From Albugo candida (taxonomy: Eukaryota > Oomycota > Peronosporomycetes > Albuginales), in the NCBI GenBank assembly GCA_040437565.1, contig JBDOQK010000038.1:248001-312000 (forward strand): a stretch of DNA of 64,000 nucleotides, given 5' to 3'. A program made the position numbers and the translations under genes. Positions 25,818-35,562 of the stretch are shown here, piece after piece. How positions within the stretch are numbered: the stretch's first letter is position 1; every line of letters starts with the position of its first letter. The notes beneath the pieces are model-generated. The model was not told the DNA's origin. It was given only the letters and a program-made list of their open reading frames with translations, and did no database searches.

Positions 25818-25821
25818 AACC
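25809..25821 (-). promoter_or_regulatory. Primer-binding site complementary to tRNA-Met anticodon arm
   Basis: Directly after the 5' LTR the minus strand reads GGTTATGAGCCCA. Its complement, TGGGCTCATAACC, is the anticodon stem and loop of a methionine tRNA (CAT anticodon inside CTCATAACC). Drosophila copia is known to be primed by the 5' half of initiator tRNA-Met through such an internal site. The ATG in this site (25,815-25,817) is also the gag start. Confidence 0.8.
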
Positions 25822-26079
25822 TGTTAAAAGATGCGTAGTGCTCAGCAGGTAACATATTGAATACTTGAAATATATTTAGGTCCTTCGTTCGCAAACGCTC
25901 TTGCTACTCTAAGTATACTGTTTTCTTTGACGATACCTTGACACTTTTCCATACCGCTCATTACTAATCGTATAGTCGCGCATTAGAAATCGCCTGGCTG
26001 GCACGTTGGTAAGCCTGTGCCGTTACCACCATGCATCGTGTGATAGCGTAACTTGACAACAATACACCCTTCTTCAACA
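25822..26079 (-). repeat. 5' LTR of the copia element
   Basis: On the element strand it begins TGTTGAAGAAGGGTG and ends CTTTTAACA, with the usual TG and CA ends. It matches the left LTR over its full length and is followed immediately by the primer site. Confidence 0.92.
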
Positions 26080-27600
26080 AGGCTTGAGCTATTGATGATT
26101 ATTGAAAAACAATACTGCTGAAGTTCGCACATAGCATTCAATTTGATCCTAAATGAAGAACACGCAGTTGGCAAAACTTTGCTGCAACTGATTCGTCATT
26201 TAGATGATGGTGGTCTTTGAAGTTTGATACATTAGGTGAAACAAAACACTTCACGACGACGATGAAGTTAGTTCATTGACTATCATCGTGTCACGTGTAG
26301 ATATATTGTCTTGACACCATGCTAATGTTTTATAGCAAGATACCCGATACAGGAATCCATACAGGTGATATCAACCGATCACGTACTTGATAGTAATACT
26401 GACATCAAGCATCTTTGTTCAATCTGTTGTGCTAGTTACGTAGACTAATGGGTTAAACTGTCAGCTTAATCAGAACTTTTGAAATGATCAGAAACGGCTT
26501 TGGGTTATATATGCTCATTTTCGATAGCCGGTAGCATTTATCTAGTACTTCGTATAGCATCCAAGAAACTAGATTGTTGCTAATCTAAAGCCATGTATCC
26601 ATGTTTCTAGCGCAGTAACCGTCTACACGCTCTTAATATCTTTCGTCTCTTAAAAGCTTTTACAATTCGAATGAAGTCATCAGATTGAGTGCATGTGGAC
26701 GTGCCACACCCGTTTTGCATGACTAAAAGACACTATCTCTTTTTTAGTTCTGAGAAGCAGCGCAAGTCAAATTTCTTCTTAAGCAATTATATTGATAGCA
26801 GCACATTCGTCTAGTTTGTTTCTTACCCTACTCGTATCGATAGGTAGACCTGTTCTTAAGTATCTGTATTACTTCCGTTTATGGAGACTAGCGGAGGGTG
26901 AAACACTACCATTACTACATGGCTTATACCAGCTCTTTGCGTAAGACCAGATATCTCGCGTGAAACCTTATTCGTGGGAGTGATGAAATATGCAATTCAA
27001 GAAGACACGTCACGTATTGCTTCAAATCTTTTACACAATACGGAGAAGGGAATTGACAAATACGACGTGATCGAGAAGATGCAGAGGATCATACTAGTCG
27101 TAGGCATATATAACAAAACCTTTTTTGACTAAAGATCGAAGCTACAAAGAACTTGAACTGGTGAATTCGGTTGGTTCAGAACAGAATATGTTTACAATAA
27201 TTCAGTGCGTGGGGCTGATGTCAAGTAGTTTTGTCGCTTAGGCAACCTTCATGAGCAGCTTATTTATGTAGAGATGAAACATATGTGTTCTCATTGGACA
27301 GAGACGAATGAAATTCGTTCATTATTTAGAGCCTTAAACCGGCCAACAACATCCAGAGTGCGCTTATGACGTCGTATGATACGATACAACAACCAGAAGA
27401 ACAGAATTATCCCTCAGGAAAAGGTTTTGCGGTGCCACGTTATTCAATGAGGTAGCTGATTCTCCAAAATCAATCCTTCAAGCATTAATGGACCGATGGT
27501 AATGAAGTGCTCATATCGCGATGTCGCATAGATTTTCTAAGGGAAGATATATATCTTTCTATCTTTTCCACGCAGTTTCATTCTTCGTATATATATCGCG
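26080..27600. other. No supported gene
   Basis: No open frame with recognisable content. AT-rich intergenic DNA. Confidence 0.55.
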
Positions 27601-27605
27601 TTTTG

Positions 27606-28126
27606 TCAGTATATTGCTACGTACTCTTTTGTCAAGTAACTAGGCAACAATTCTGTAGAACAGCTGCTTATATATAAATACGATATAGAACGTGTCCAAC
27701 AAACGGCAAGCTTGACAGCCCAAAAAAATTGCTTCGGCAATGTATCTAAATATGGCCGTATATGCAATATTTCCAATACGCGGGGATACATTAGTCCTTG
27801 CAATCGATCCAAGGAGTTGCATTTATGCTGGCTAGTGGTAGGTCGTATCCTGCGTGAATTCCTGGAGCATACATTACAAACTGCTCAACTTCAGACTCGG
27901 ACAAAGTTGGATTTTGCAAGTACGTCATCCGTTCCACCATTTGAGTGCCGCCAATGATCATTACGACATCCTACAATGGTCAGAAAATGTCGTAGCATAT
28001 ATTGAATTAGTATCCACGGGAATGCTGGATGGCCAAGACGCTGTTGAGCGACCACGAACTCAGGCAACATTGTCGAGACTTTTGCTGTCATTTTGCTCAA
28101 ATAGAAGCTTGAGAGCAAGCCTAGAC
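27606..28126. other. Short unassigned open frames next to the SINE
   Basis: Overlapping frames on both strands (for example 27,854-28,138 on the +, 27,606-27,812 on the minus). None has a recognisable family. The SINE is inserted at the end of the + frame, with the first target-site copy covering its last codons. Confidence 0.3.
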
Positions 28127-28139
28127 AGTATGTTATAGG
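28127..28139. repeat. SINE target-site duplication, left copy
   Basis: AGTATGTTATAGG, repeated exactly at 28,385-28,397. Confidence 0.9.
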
Positions 28140-28384
28140 CGGTTCCCGTACCCAGCTCAGTCGGTTAAGAACTTGAGCGAACGGACCCCCTGCCGATGGT
28201 CGTTAGTTCGATCCCCGGCAGTGTGGGCAGCGGTTTGAGCCCACCCAAGCAATAAGCTTGGAAAACATCTGTCTCCCTAGTTTTGAAGTCAGACTTAAGT
28301 GATATTCACACGGTCAAGGGCTCATGATAGGATAAGGAAGGTAGCTAAAAAACCAGATAAAGAGTGTAATGAAATCCTTCACAA
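28140..28384 (+). mobile_element. tRNA-derived SINE, about 245 bp
   Basis: The head resembles a tRNA gene. A box-A-like CAGCTCAGTCG (28,153-28,163) is followed about 43 bp later by a perfect box B, GTTCGATCC (28,206-28,214), the spacing of an internal RNA polymerase III promoter. The T-arm region folds with CTGCCG (28,190-28,195) pairing CGGCAG (28,216-28,221). It is not a functional tRNA, because no seven-pair acceptor stem closes it. The body then forms two adjacent perfect hairpins: GTGGGC with GCCCAC (28,223-28,244) and CCAAGC with GCTTGG (28,245-28,261). A perfect 13-bp direct repeat on both sides (28,127-28,139 and 28,385-28,397) shows LINE-type integration. No second copy is in the window. 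Confidence 0.88.
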
Positions 28385-28397
28385 AGTATGTTATAGG
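28385..28397. repeat. SINE target-site duplication, right copy
   Basis: AGTATGTTATAGG, identical to 28,127-28,139. Confidence 0.9.
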
Positions 28398-29703
28398 TAT
28401 ACAAGGCAAATTATTAGATAAAGATTCGTATCTGCGCTATCGGTCACCACTTTAGCTGTACGCATTTACTGAAGAGGATCCGAAGTTCCTATTGATATAA
28501 TAAAGGTGAGTGACACCTGCTTTGACCGCTTTGCACATTGATGAGAAAGTAAAAATCGTATTTCAAACTCCTAAAGTACGCATGAAATATAACTCGAAGT
28601 CATTCAGGTCACTGGGGTTTGAAAAGATGTAGAGTTGACGAGTAGTTTTCTGCATGCTGTCTTCTATTGTATAAAGCGCCTGCCTCTGCAGCCAAATTAC
28701 TTGTAACATAGGTTTGATTTCACAATCGCACGAGATCTGTTCGCTTTAAAGTCGTAAACTTTGACATTGACAGCTGGCTTGCTATTCTTTATCTGGATTG
28801 TAAACGTTGCATCCTGGAAGTTGCGGATGAGATCGGATCTTGAAAATGGAGCATAAATGTTCTGCCTTCGGGGTCCTTTATAGGCACAATAGAGATTTCA
28901 TCGCTCAAATGTGTCAAATTGCTACGATTGGGAAATCTGAAATAGGTGAATACTTTGATAGAAGACGAGATACAAAAGTTTGGCTCAAGGCTTCGTTCCA
29001 ATAATGAAGGATGGGCATACCAGTGTAACTCAGTTGTTTAGTTAGGACTACATGGGGATCACGTCATGGTCCTTAAGTTAGATCTCCATCAAGCTCTATA
29101 TCATAATGTTAAGTCGATGAAAGCCCGAATACTGACGGTGTTCATCATTATTGACGGCAGAGATAGAGGTACTGAACGTATTCCTTAATCCGGTATACAT
29201 ATGCCTTACACAGATTACCATGCTAGGGGGTAGGAACCATAAAGGCTGCACAAGTACACGGGATGTTTTTTTGAGTCAGATTTCATCAGCTACTTGGTCA
29301 TATACCACCCTTGCAGCATTTCGCAAGATGCAACGGGACCATTGATTCCCAGGTGTCTTCCAGTATCAGATGTATTCGGTTTGATGTGTCTAGGATTCAT
29401 CATCCGTTACAAACTGTAAGATAGTTGGCCTTGTTCGGTTCTTGCAACAACTATAATAGAGAATTTGCGGTTTTTCCTGGTTCATGACTCAGCTAACATG
29501 AGCAAAATAGTTGCTGATCTTTATCTGCAAGTAGCTACAAAGTGGAGGGCAAATCAACTCACTTTTGTTGGAGAAATTGCACCTAAGATGAGATACTGTT
29601 GCTTTAGAGGAGGAGTAGAAGCCAATAACGCACAAAGTAGAAATATGAAAATTTTATCGATGGGTTATGCACTATGTGACGGTTCGTCTTATTACCTTCT
29701 TGC
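28398..29703. other. No supported gene
   Basis: Several 60-85 codon frames on either strand, none convincing. I see no repeat or RNA gene. Confidence 0.5.
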
Positions 29704-30330
29704 TTACCCAAATCTCACGTGAAATTTATTATCATTCTTTATAAAGTGAACATCGAACTTTATCATAGCAGCACGGTTTATAATTAATTCGTTTTTCTTT
29801 GACCGTTCGATAATGCGCTTGTCAACTTCACGACAAACATTCGTTTGGTCTTTTAGCTTGATGCAAATCTTCACTTCACTTTCGTCTTGATGGAACTTTT
29901 CATCATACTGTGGTAGATACATCTTTGTCGCCCCCGCCTGCCAGTCGAACACGATCTTTACTTTCTCAATTTTCATTCGTTCATACGTAATTTCTCCCAC
30001 CAAGCTGTCTGTATGTTGGACGCTAGCTACGAACTCCGAGCTGATTTTATTATCCAAAATCAAGAAGCCTGAGTCGAAATAAACATCAAAGCAATCACAT
30101 TTGGTTTGGCCAGCAGTAGGACTAATGTCAATCGATGTGTATTTTGATCTCGAAGCACAGTAAAAAGTATGAGCAACATCTTTTGATATGGTAACCATGA
30201 ACTTGTAATTAGAATTCTTTTGTGAGTTTTCAAAACATGTCATCTTATTTTCGATCTCGCACTCCTCGTTGCTATTTGAAAAAACACAAATCGCTTGATG
30301 AAGCATGGAAAGGATGACAGATATCTTCAT
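29704..30330 (-). CDS. Secreted protein of unknown function, 208 residues
   Basis: I choose the ATG at 30,330, not the upstream one at 30,477, because it starts a signal-peptide-like segment (MKISVILSMLHQAICVF). The mature part is charged, with paired cysteines (EECEIENKMTC, TKCDCF, VKICIKL, NVC), and ends FHVRFG at 29,704. The frame is open throughout, which is unusual for this decayed region and argues that it is a live gene. I recognise no domain. Possible distant relation to the frameshifted secreted protein at 8.7-10.3 kb is noted there. With the upstream ATG the protein would be 257 residues and have no signal peptide. Confidence 0.6.
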   Translation of the reverse strand: MKISVILSMLHQAICVFSNSNEECEIENKMTCFENSQKNSNYKFMVTISKDVAHTFYCASRSKYTSIDISPTAGQTKCDCFDVYFDSGFLILDNKISSEFVASVQHTDSLVGEITYERMKIEKVKIVFDWQAGATKMYLPQYDEKFHQDESEVKICIKLKDQTNVCREVDKRIIERSKKNELIINRAAMIKFDVHFIKNDNKFHVRFG

Positions 30331-30479
30331 ATTGATGAATTCGTTTGCAAAGGCGATGGTAGATCGGAAATGAGAGATGTGATCCGAAAATATGAAATCC
30401 CAAAAGAAGGAACGACCTGTGAGATGTTGCCAAGGAACATTCGATAACAATCCTTTAAAGTCTACAACGTTGTCCACTC

Positions 30480-31541
30480 CGGATCAGAGATCACGTTCTC
30501 GCGGTGAGTCGAAATCGAAACCCTAACCGCTTATCGCATAGAATAGTAAAACGTTGCAATGTCTCATAATAAATGTATCTCTCCTACTTAAATTGCTCTT
30601 ACAATGACTCTGACATGTTCTGCTGACTTCGTTTTCTCACTATCGGCAGCGTATTTTGCGTATTCCACAAGCAGGTAATCTTTCCCATTACTGGAAGCAT
30701 CCTAGGACAACGTTGTCCACCTCGGATCAGATATCAGGTTTTCGACGTACCCCTTAACGCTTATCGTATGGAATAGGAAAACGTTGCAATGTTTCATGTC
30801 TAATAAATGTATCTCCTACTAATATTGCTGCTACAAGGACTCTGATATGCTCTTTTCTGCTAATTCCGTTTTCCGGTACCTCGTGATGGTATTAACGTAC
30901 CGGATATGAGTTGAATCAAAAGAGGGGAGCGACTCTCGTTATTTGACAACATAAAAGTCTTGTATCTATTTTCATAAGCAGAATGTGCATGCTGTACACT
31001 CAACATTAGATAAGAGAATAGATCTGATCTCAATCCCTCCATAAGAAGTGCTTTGTTGTGAGTATGTCGAATGATCCGTTTCTAGTTGATTACAACACTT
31101 TCTTACATTTAACTGCTTTCAATCTTGTACTGCACACTCGAGCTCAATTACTGTCGCCTCAATAGTGCGACATATTACTACGTCACCTCTCTCGTGTTGA
31201 GGCAGATTCATGGCGAGCCCATTCGATAAGCATAAGGATGTAAAATACCTGCAAGGCGGCTGCAAATCACCAAGTCAAGGTTCATGGTAAATCATGTTGT
31301 TAGAAGAGAGAAATACATATATTTGTGTGTCTACTTTATTATTTTACATTTGGTGTACCGATTGTACTTTAAATTTATGAGTGTCTATCCGAGTCGAGTT
31401 CAGAGTTCACAGACATGCGCCGTTTGCCATTCAGTCAACCTAGATTACTTTATTCTATACTCTGTCACCGATAAGTTTAGCAGTTTTCACGGAGCAGTTC
31501 TCTCATGCAGGGCACAGTGTGCGCATTCTTTTTATAACTGC
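30480..31541. other. No supported gene; short internal near-repeat
   Basis: Positions about 30,477-30,640 and 30,709-30,875 resemble each other (both contain CGGATCAGA, then CGCTTATCG, GGAATAG or GAATAG before TAAAACGTTGCAATGT-like text, and AATAAATGTATCTC), an imperfect direct repeat of about 160 bp. The left copy overlaps the upstream ATG rejected for the secreted protein. I see no gene. Confidence 0.5.
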
Positions 31542-32165
31542 TCAAGCACGCAACCTGACTGATATGTTGTTACATAAACTCAGATCTGATCTGCTGTGAC
31601 ACAAACTTAGGTTCAATGCTATCACGCCTGCATCCAAGAAGATACGTTCGACTCTGAAACAGGCGAAACGTTCGCCGATCTCGTTGGTGGAGAAGTAAAT
31701 ATTGGGGGCAAATATACTTCTTTTTGAGGTATCGGTGCCTGTTTGCTCACCTCCGGCCGCGAAATAGGTGCATTTTCTGTTTGGTGACTCCACGCTTTCA
31801 CGTTGATATCCAGCGCGATTACCGTAATACAATAAAGCTGTGATCTGTATCGTAGCAATTACGAGACAGGCGACTCCTTCAACGACCAAAAGTGTAAGAT
31901 GAAGATTTTTTCCAATGACCAAAGTCATCCCTCCCGCGATCAAGTATAATTGATAGATGAGAAAGAGCTCCCATTGCAGTTCTGCGAGTGCTAATGTGCC
32001 ACCAAATAGAAATTCTTGTACGCACAGACATACGAAATTGGTCTTCTTATTAATTGAATCGGAGGAATGCTGGAGGCGTTTGAATTCGAAGCCAGAAAGA
32101 ATACATAAACAGAGTGATGTCGCGGCACTTGATTGCAATGAATGATTGTATATTTTTGGAAGCAT
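31542..32165 (-). CDS. Multi-pass membrane protein, unknown family
   Basis: An ATG at 32,165 opens 207 codons with three or four hydrophobic segments: around residues 12-26 (AATSLCLCILSGF), about 45-85 (a long FLFGGTLALAEL, then FLIYQLYLIAGGMTLVI), and about 90-112 (LTLLVVEGVACLVIATIQIT). The size and spacing suit a small four-helix membrane protein. After the last helix another frame (31,622-31,858) offers a more typical Pro/Ser-rich cytoplasmic tail (KEVYLPPIFTSPPTRSANV), so either a frameshift or an unrecognised intron near 31,810 may change the carboxy end. No family recognised. Confidence 0.5.
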   Translation of the reverse strand: MLPKIYNHSLQSSAATSLCLCILSGFEFKRLQHSSDSINKKTNFVCLCVQEFLFGGTLALAELQWELFLIYQLYLIAGGMTLVIGKNLHLTLLVVEGVACLVIATIQITALLYYGNRAGYQRESVESPNRKCTYFAAGGEQTGTDTSKRSIFAPNIYFSTNEIGERFACFRVERIFLDAGVIALNLSLCHSRSDLSLCNNISVRLRA

Positions 32166-32448
32166 TGACGGAATTGATACGGATCGTTGTGTACGACTAC
32201 AAGAGTGTGTGTCGTGTGGCGAGATGAGCTTCTAAGCGATTTCGTAGGAAAACGTATACCATAGTAAGCTTATAGCTCCAGGCTGTTAAACATGCGCGAC
32301 TGCATCGAATGATATTTGAGAGAAAGCATGTCTGATATATATAGAGTGAGAGCCATACACGTATTCGCTTTGTTACGATAAAATTAATTATTGCAGGATG
32401 TGGACTCTGCATTTTAACGGGTTCTTAATTGGTTAAGCTCGGTGCCAA

Positions 32449-33980
32449 GTGCCAATTTTTTCATCTCTGAAACGACTGACCGATGAAGTAAACTCAACGC
32501 TGCATACACTCTCCTCAGCGCCCCTTCAACCTCAGCCTCAACTGAACATTCATTCTCCTGCCCTTTTCGCTTTTCTAGATCAATCCACATTCATTCTGCA
32601 TACAACAACTGATGTCACCTTCACTCTTGATATCACCAACTTCATCTTTCTCGACAGTTGCAATGAAGCGATAACACAACCAGCAAGCGCTTCGAGCAAC
32701 AGAAAGGAAAAAGCGATATCAAGACGCGAAATGGAATTACGCGAATGGAAGAATCTAGAAAGTCAAGGAGATTTATGCACATTCAGAACCGACGTACTGT
32801 TATTGCTCACGGTAAGATTCCATGAGAGGAATGATTGTTAACGCTTACTCCTGCATTCCTGGATTAGAATTTTTACCTTTTTGGAGGAACCGACTGCACT
32901 GGTCGACAGATGAATTTCTTCTATTTTGAAATCGGACAAATTTCCCACCGAATGCTCTGAACGAATTTGTGTCACAGATACAAAACAATGGGCAAAGGTT
33001 GTGTCGCACAGAATCGATCGAATGTATTTCTTCGGCTGATATAATAAATGAAACGCGAGCTACATGAACGATTTGTTTTGGTACGATTTTGGTATAAAAT
33101 GTATGCTGGATACCTAAGAGTGATTGTCATCCTTCTAGTCCAGACGAAAAATTAGAATGAGTAAGTGTCCCGAGGAGTGTTTGTCCACAAAGACGTACAG
33201 ATGATAGTATGGTCGTCTATGAATGCAACTTGTATATGTTTCCTGAATGCGTCAAAACGACTCGTCCGGGTGATCTTTGGCGGTGCCACTTGGCATGGAA
33301 GCGCTGAGAAAAAGTAACAGTGCGTGGAGACATTCTGCTGCCTTCTTTTCGTCACACAGCTATCGTGCATGAAAGCAGCCAGCCCCTGGTTGTATTTGGA
33401 GGATGGGATGGTCACAACACTTGGGACAACTTGTACGAGTTCAATTTTAAGATACAACTTTGGAAAAAGCTGGAAGCGATCGGATGGATCCCACCACATC
33501 GATATCGACATTCTGTGGTGGTTTTCGACGACAATATGTTCATCTTTGGTGGTGTAGACAAGTCTCAAGTCCACGCCAATGATCTACAGCGGTACAATCT
33601 ACGTAACAAAGCTTATATACTGACAAGGTCGATGCGTGACGGATCTGGGCTTATGCTGATACAATCACCAGTTCATGGTCGGAAGTATGTACCACTGGGA
33701 ACCTTCCATGTAGCAGAACCTTTGATCGTGCCGTTGTTGTTGAGAGTCAAATGTACCTGCTTGGTGGTTACGATGGAACCTACTGGTTGCGCGATATATA
33801 TTCCATTGAACTTGGTTTCTCTTCCACCTTGTATCGATTGTCAATTTCTCACGATATGCATGCAGGAGTACTTTGTCCAATGTCTCTGGTTGAATTATAT
33901 GCAGCTTCATACGCAAACACTACAAAAGAATGAAACCATCGGCTCCATTCATCGCCTTACCAGCGGGTACAGCTTCACGG
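32449..33980 (+). pseudogene. Kelch-repeat protein, frameshifted
   Basis: The + strand codes a Kelch propeller in pieces. The first open part (32,449-32,811) has no ATG start, only GTG after an in-frame stop. It is joined by a 56-nt intron (32,812-32,867, GTAAGA to TTAG) to NFYLFGGTDCTGRQMNFFYF, then stops. After frame changes come DTKQWAKV, RMYFFG and MNDLFWYDF. From about 33,200 follow MVVYECNLYMF, DLWRCHL, FRHTAIVHE, LVVFGGWDGHNTWDNLYEF, RYRHSVVVFDDNMFIFGG and, after another shift at about 33,720, VVESQMYLLGGYDGTYWLRD. At least five Kelch blades are visible. Several stops and shifts make it non-functional. The last part is repeated after the gap at 35,463 as an assembly artefact. Confidence 0.85.
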
Positions 33981-35051
33981 CAAACTCATCGTATCATTGC
34001 TCCACATGTGTCTTCATGCAGATTTGCTGAACCACGTCGTAATGAATAGAAACCAAACAGGCTTTCTTTGAGGCAATGCAATCAATGTCTTAGAGGAAGG
34101 TATGATTTGTATCGATACCCTCGCGGGAAGAGACCGTACCACCACAACAAACTCTGGAAGCTGCTTCCGAATGTTTATGTGGACACTCCAATATCTTTCA
34201 CCAAGCTATGGATGTCGGTATTGTCGACTACGTGCCGCTCCTCCCTGAGATCGGTGACAGGTCTCATGTGGATGGCTGAGGTCGTATCGGGTTATGTGTT
34301 ACGGCATCGAGCCTGTTGGTGTTTCTCACATAACTTTAGATTCCCTTATAAGGAGATAAATTCGCGAATATAATGTTTCAAATTATTTTGTGTAAGAAGA
34401 CCAATTTATGCGCCTTGCCGCACACAATCTGACAAACCGCAGACCTACTAATGTGAGTGACATATACTACAGCGAGAATCATCCTTACTGGCTGAAGGAG
34501 TTCCAATCTGGATACTGGACACATTTGGAGGTGTTTAGGCGTTGTGATCATTCCTTTAGGTTACACTTAGTAGCTTTTGGAACTCCGAACGCGTTCTCTT
34601 TCTTTTCAAAAAGCTATGGTCATTTCTGATAAAAGCTACCATCATTGCTGACGATCACTTACTACCAGAGCGTATACGGATCAGCGAAAGCGTAAGGCTT
34701 TGGCTGATGTACAAATTGCTTTACCATTTCCCATTTAAAGCTCTACACGGAGCCTTTTTACGACGGTACATTCTGATAAGATGTACAACTGTATATCAAG
34801 GAGGCACTTGTGGTGAGACATTGAAACGTAAAAGCATTTCGAATTGCCCGACATCAAGCGAACTTATCAACCGAATCAAATGTGATGAAAAAGCGAATTA
34901 TCCACCGCACCACCTTCGACCTCCAGCTTCAACGATCATTTGTCATCAGACGAAGCGGATTCTAAGTAAACCGTGTAATCACCACGGATGGAACCAACGC
35001 AATCGTATGAACGAATTAGTGACATTGAATGTGTATGCAACGAAGAAGTGA
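33981..35051 (+). pseudogene. Degraded coding-like DNA between Kelch and chromodomain
   Basis: Coding-like fragments in changing frames follow the Kelch blades (for example the stretch to 34,373, 34,408-34,629 and 34,707-35,051). One frame reads SLLHMCLHADLLNHVVMNRN, which could be an adaptor or BTB-like helix region, but I cannot identify it. The last fragment (34,707-35,051) stops one codon before the chromodomain frame and is in the same frame, so it may be the upstream part of that gene. Confidence 0.35.
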
Positions 35052-35315
35052 AATCTGGAATCAGAAGCAGAAAGTGAAAACAACTTAGATGCAGGTTGGG
35101 CTGTGGAGAAAGTTGTAGATCATCGAATGAAACATGAAAGTAAACAGTATTTGGTTAAGTGGAGCGAATACTTTCCCTTTGAGAGTACATGGGAGGATAT
35201 GGACGCCGTTGAAGGGCATGCACCAGAAAATGTGCGCGATAATAAAGCAATTCTGCGGAAGCGGCAGGGACATCGGAATGCAGATATGTTCGATAACATT
35301 ACGAAAGCGTTTTGA
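35052..35315 (+). pseudogene. Chromodomain fragment
   Basis: An open frame reads an acidic lead (ESEAESENNLDAG), then WAVEKVVDHRMKHESKQYLV, a KWSEYFPFESTWED segment and about 30 further residues to a stop at 35,315. The aromatic cage positions typical of chromodomains (Trp/Tyr in W-V-E, YLVKW, STWE) are present, so it could bind methylated lysine. It has no start codon in frame and is preceded by a stop. It may derive from a chromatin protein or from the integrase end of a chromovirus-type Gypsy element; no integrase is seen upstream, which favours the first. The stretch recurs identically at 36,946-37,209 through the assembly artefact. Confidence 0.75.
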
Positions 35316-35562
35316 TACTGGATAAATCATCATCTTAAGATAAAATGGAACCAAAGACCAAAGTCTCTTGCTCCAGCTCCTGCACCAATTGGTTAGAAAT
35401 TGCAAATTGCTTCGATCTCGTCATCGATCGCTGTACTTGACAGATTTGCTACTTCAACTTCANNNNNNNNNNNNNNNNNNNNNNNNNNNNNNNNNNNNNN
35501 NNNNNNNNNNNNNNNNNNNNNNNNNNNNNNNNNNNNNNNNNNNNNNNNNNNNNNNNNNNNNN

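Larger units (their letters stand above)
21094..26079 (-). mobile_element. Ty1/copia LTR retrotransposon, minus orientation, degraded
   Basis: A complete element of 4,986 bp is bounded by two LTRs of about 258 bp (21,094-21,352 and 25,822-26,079) that differ at some 25-35 positions by eye, so the insertion is old. Flanking five bases read AGGCC on the left and AGGCT on the right, a probable 5-bp target duplication with one change. Reading on the minus strand from the right LTR come a primer site, gag with a zinc knuckle, protease, GAG-pre-integrase, integrase, reverse transcriptase and RNase H, then a GAGGAGGA purine tract (21,354-21,361) next to the left LTR. The order integrase before reverse transcriptase places it in Ty1/copia. 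Numerous frameshifts and stops make it inactive. Confidence 0.93.

Noticed and set aside
28140-28225. A functional tRNA gene
   Set aside because: Boxes A and B are present but no acceptor stem closes and the sequence continues as a SINE body with target duplications.
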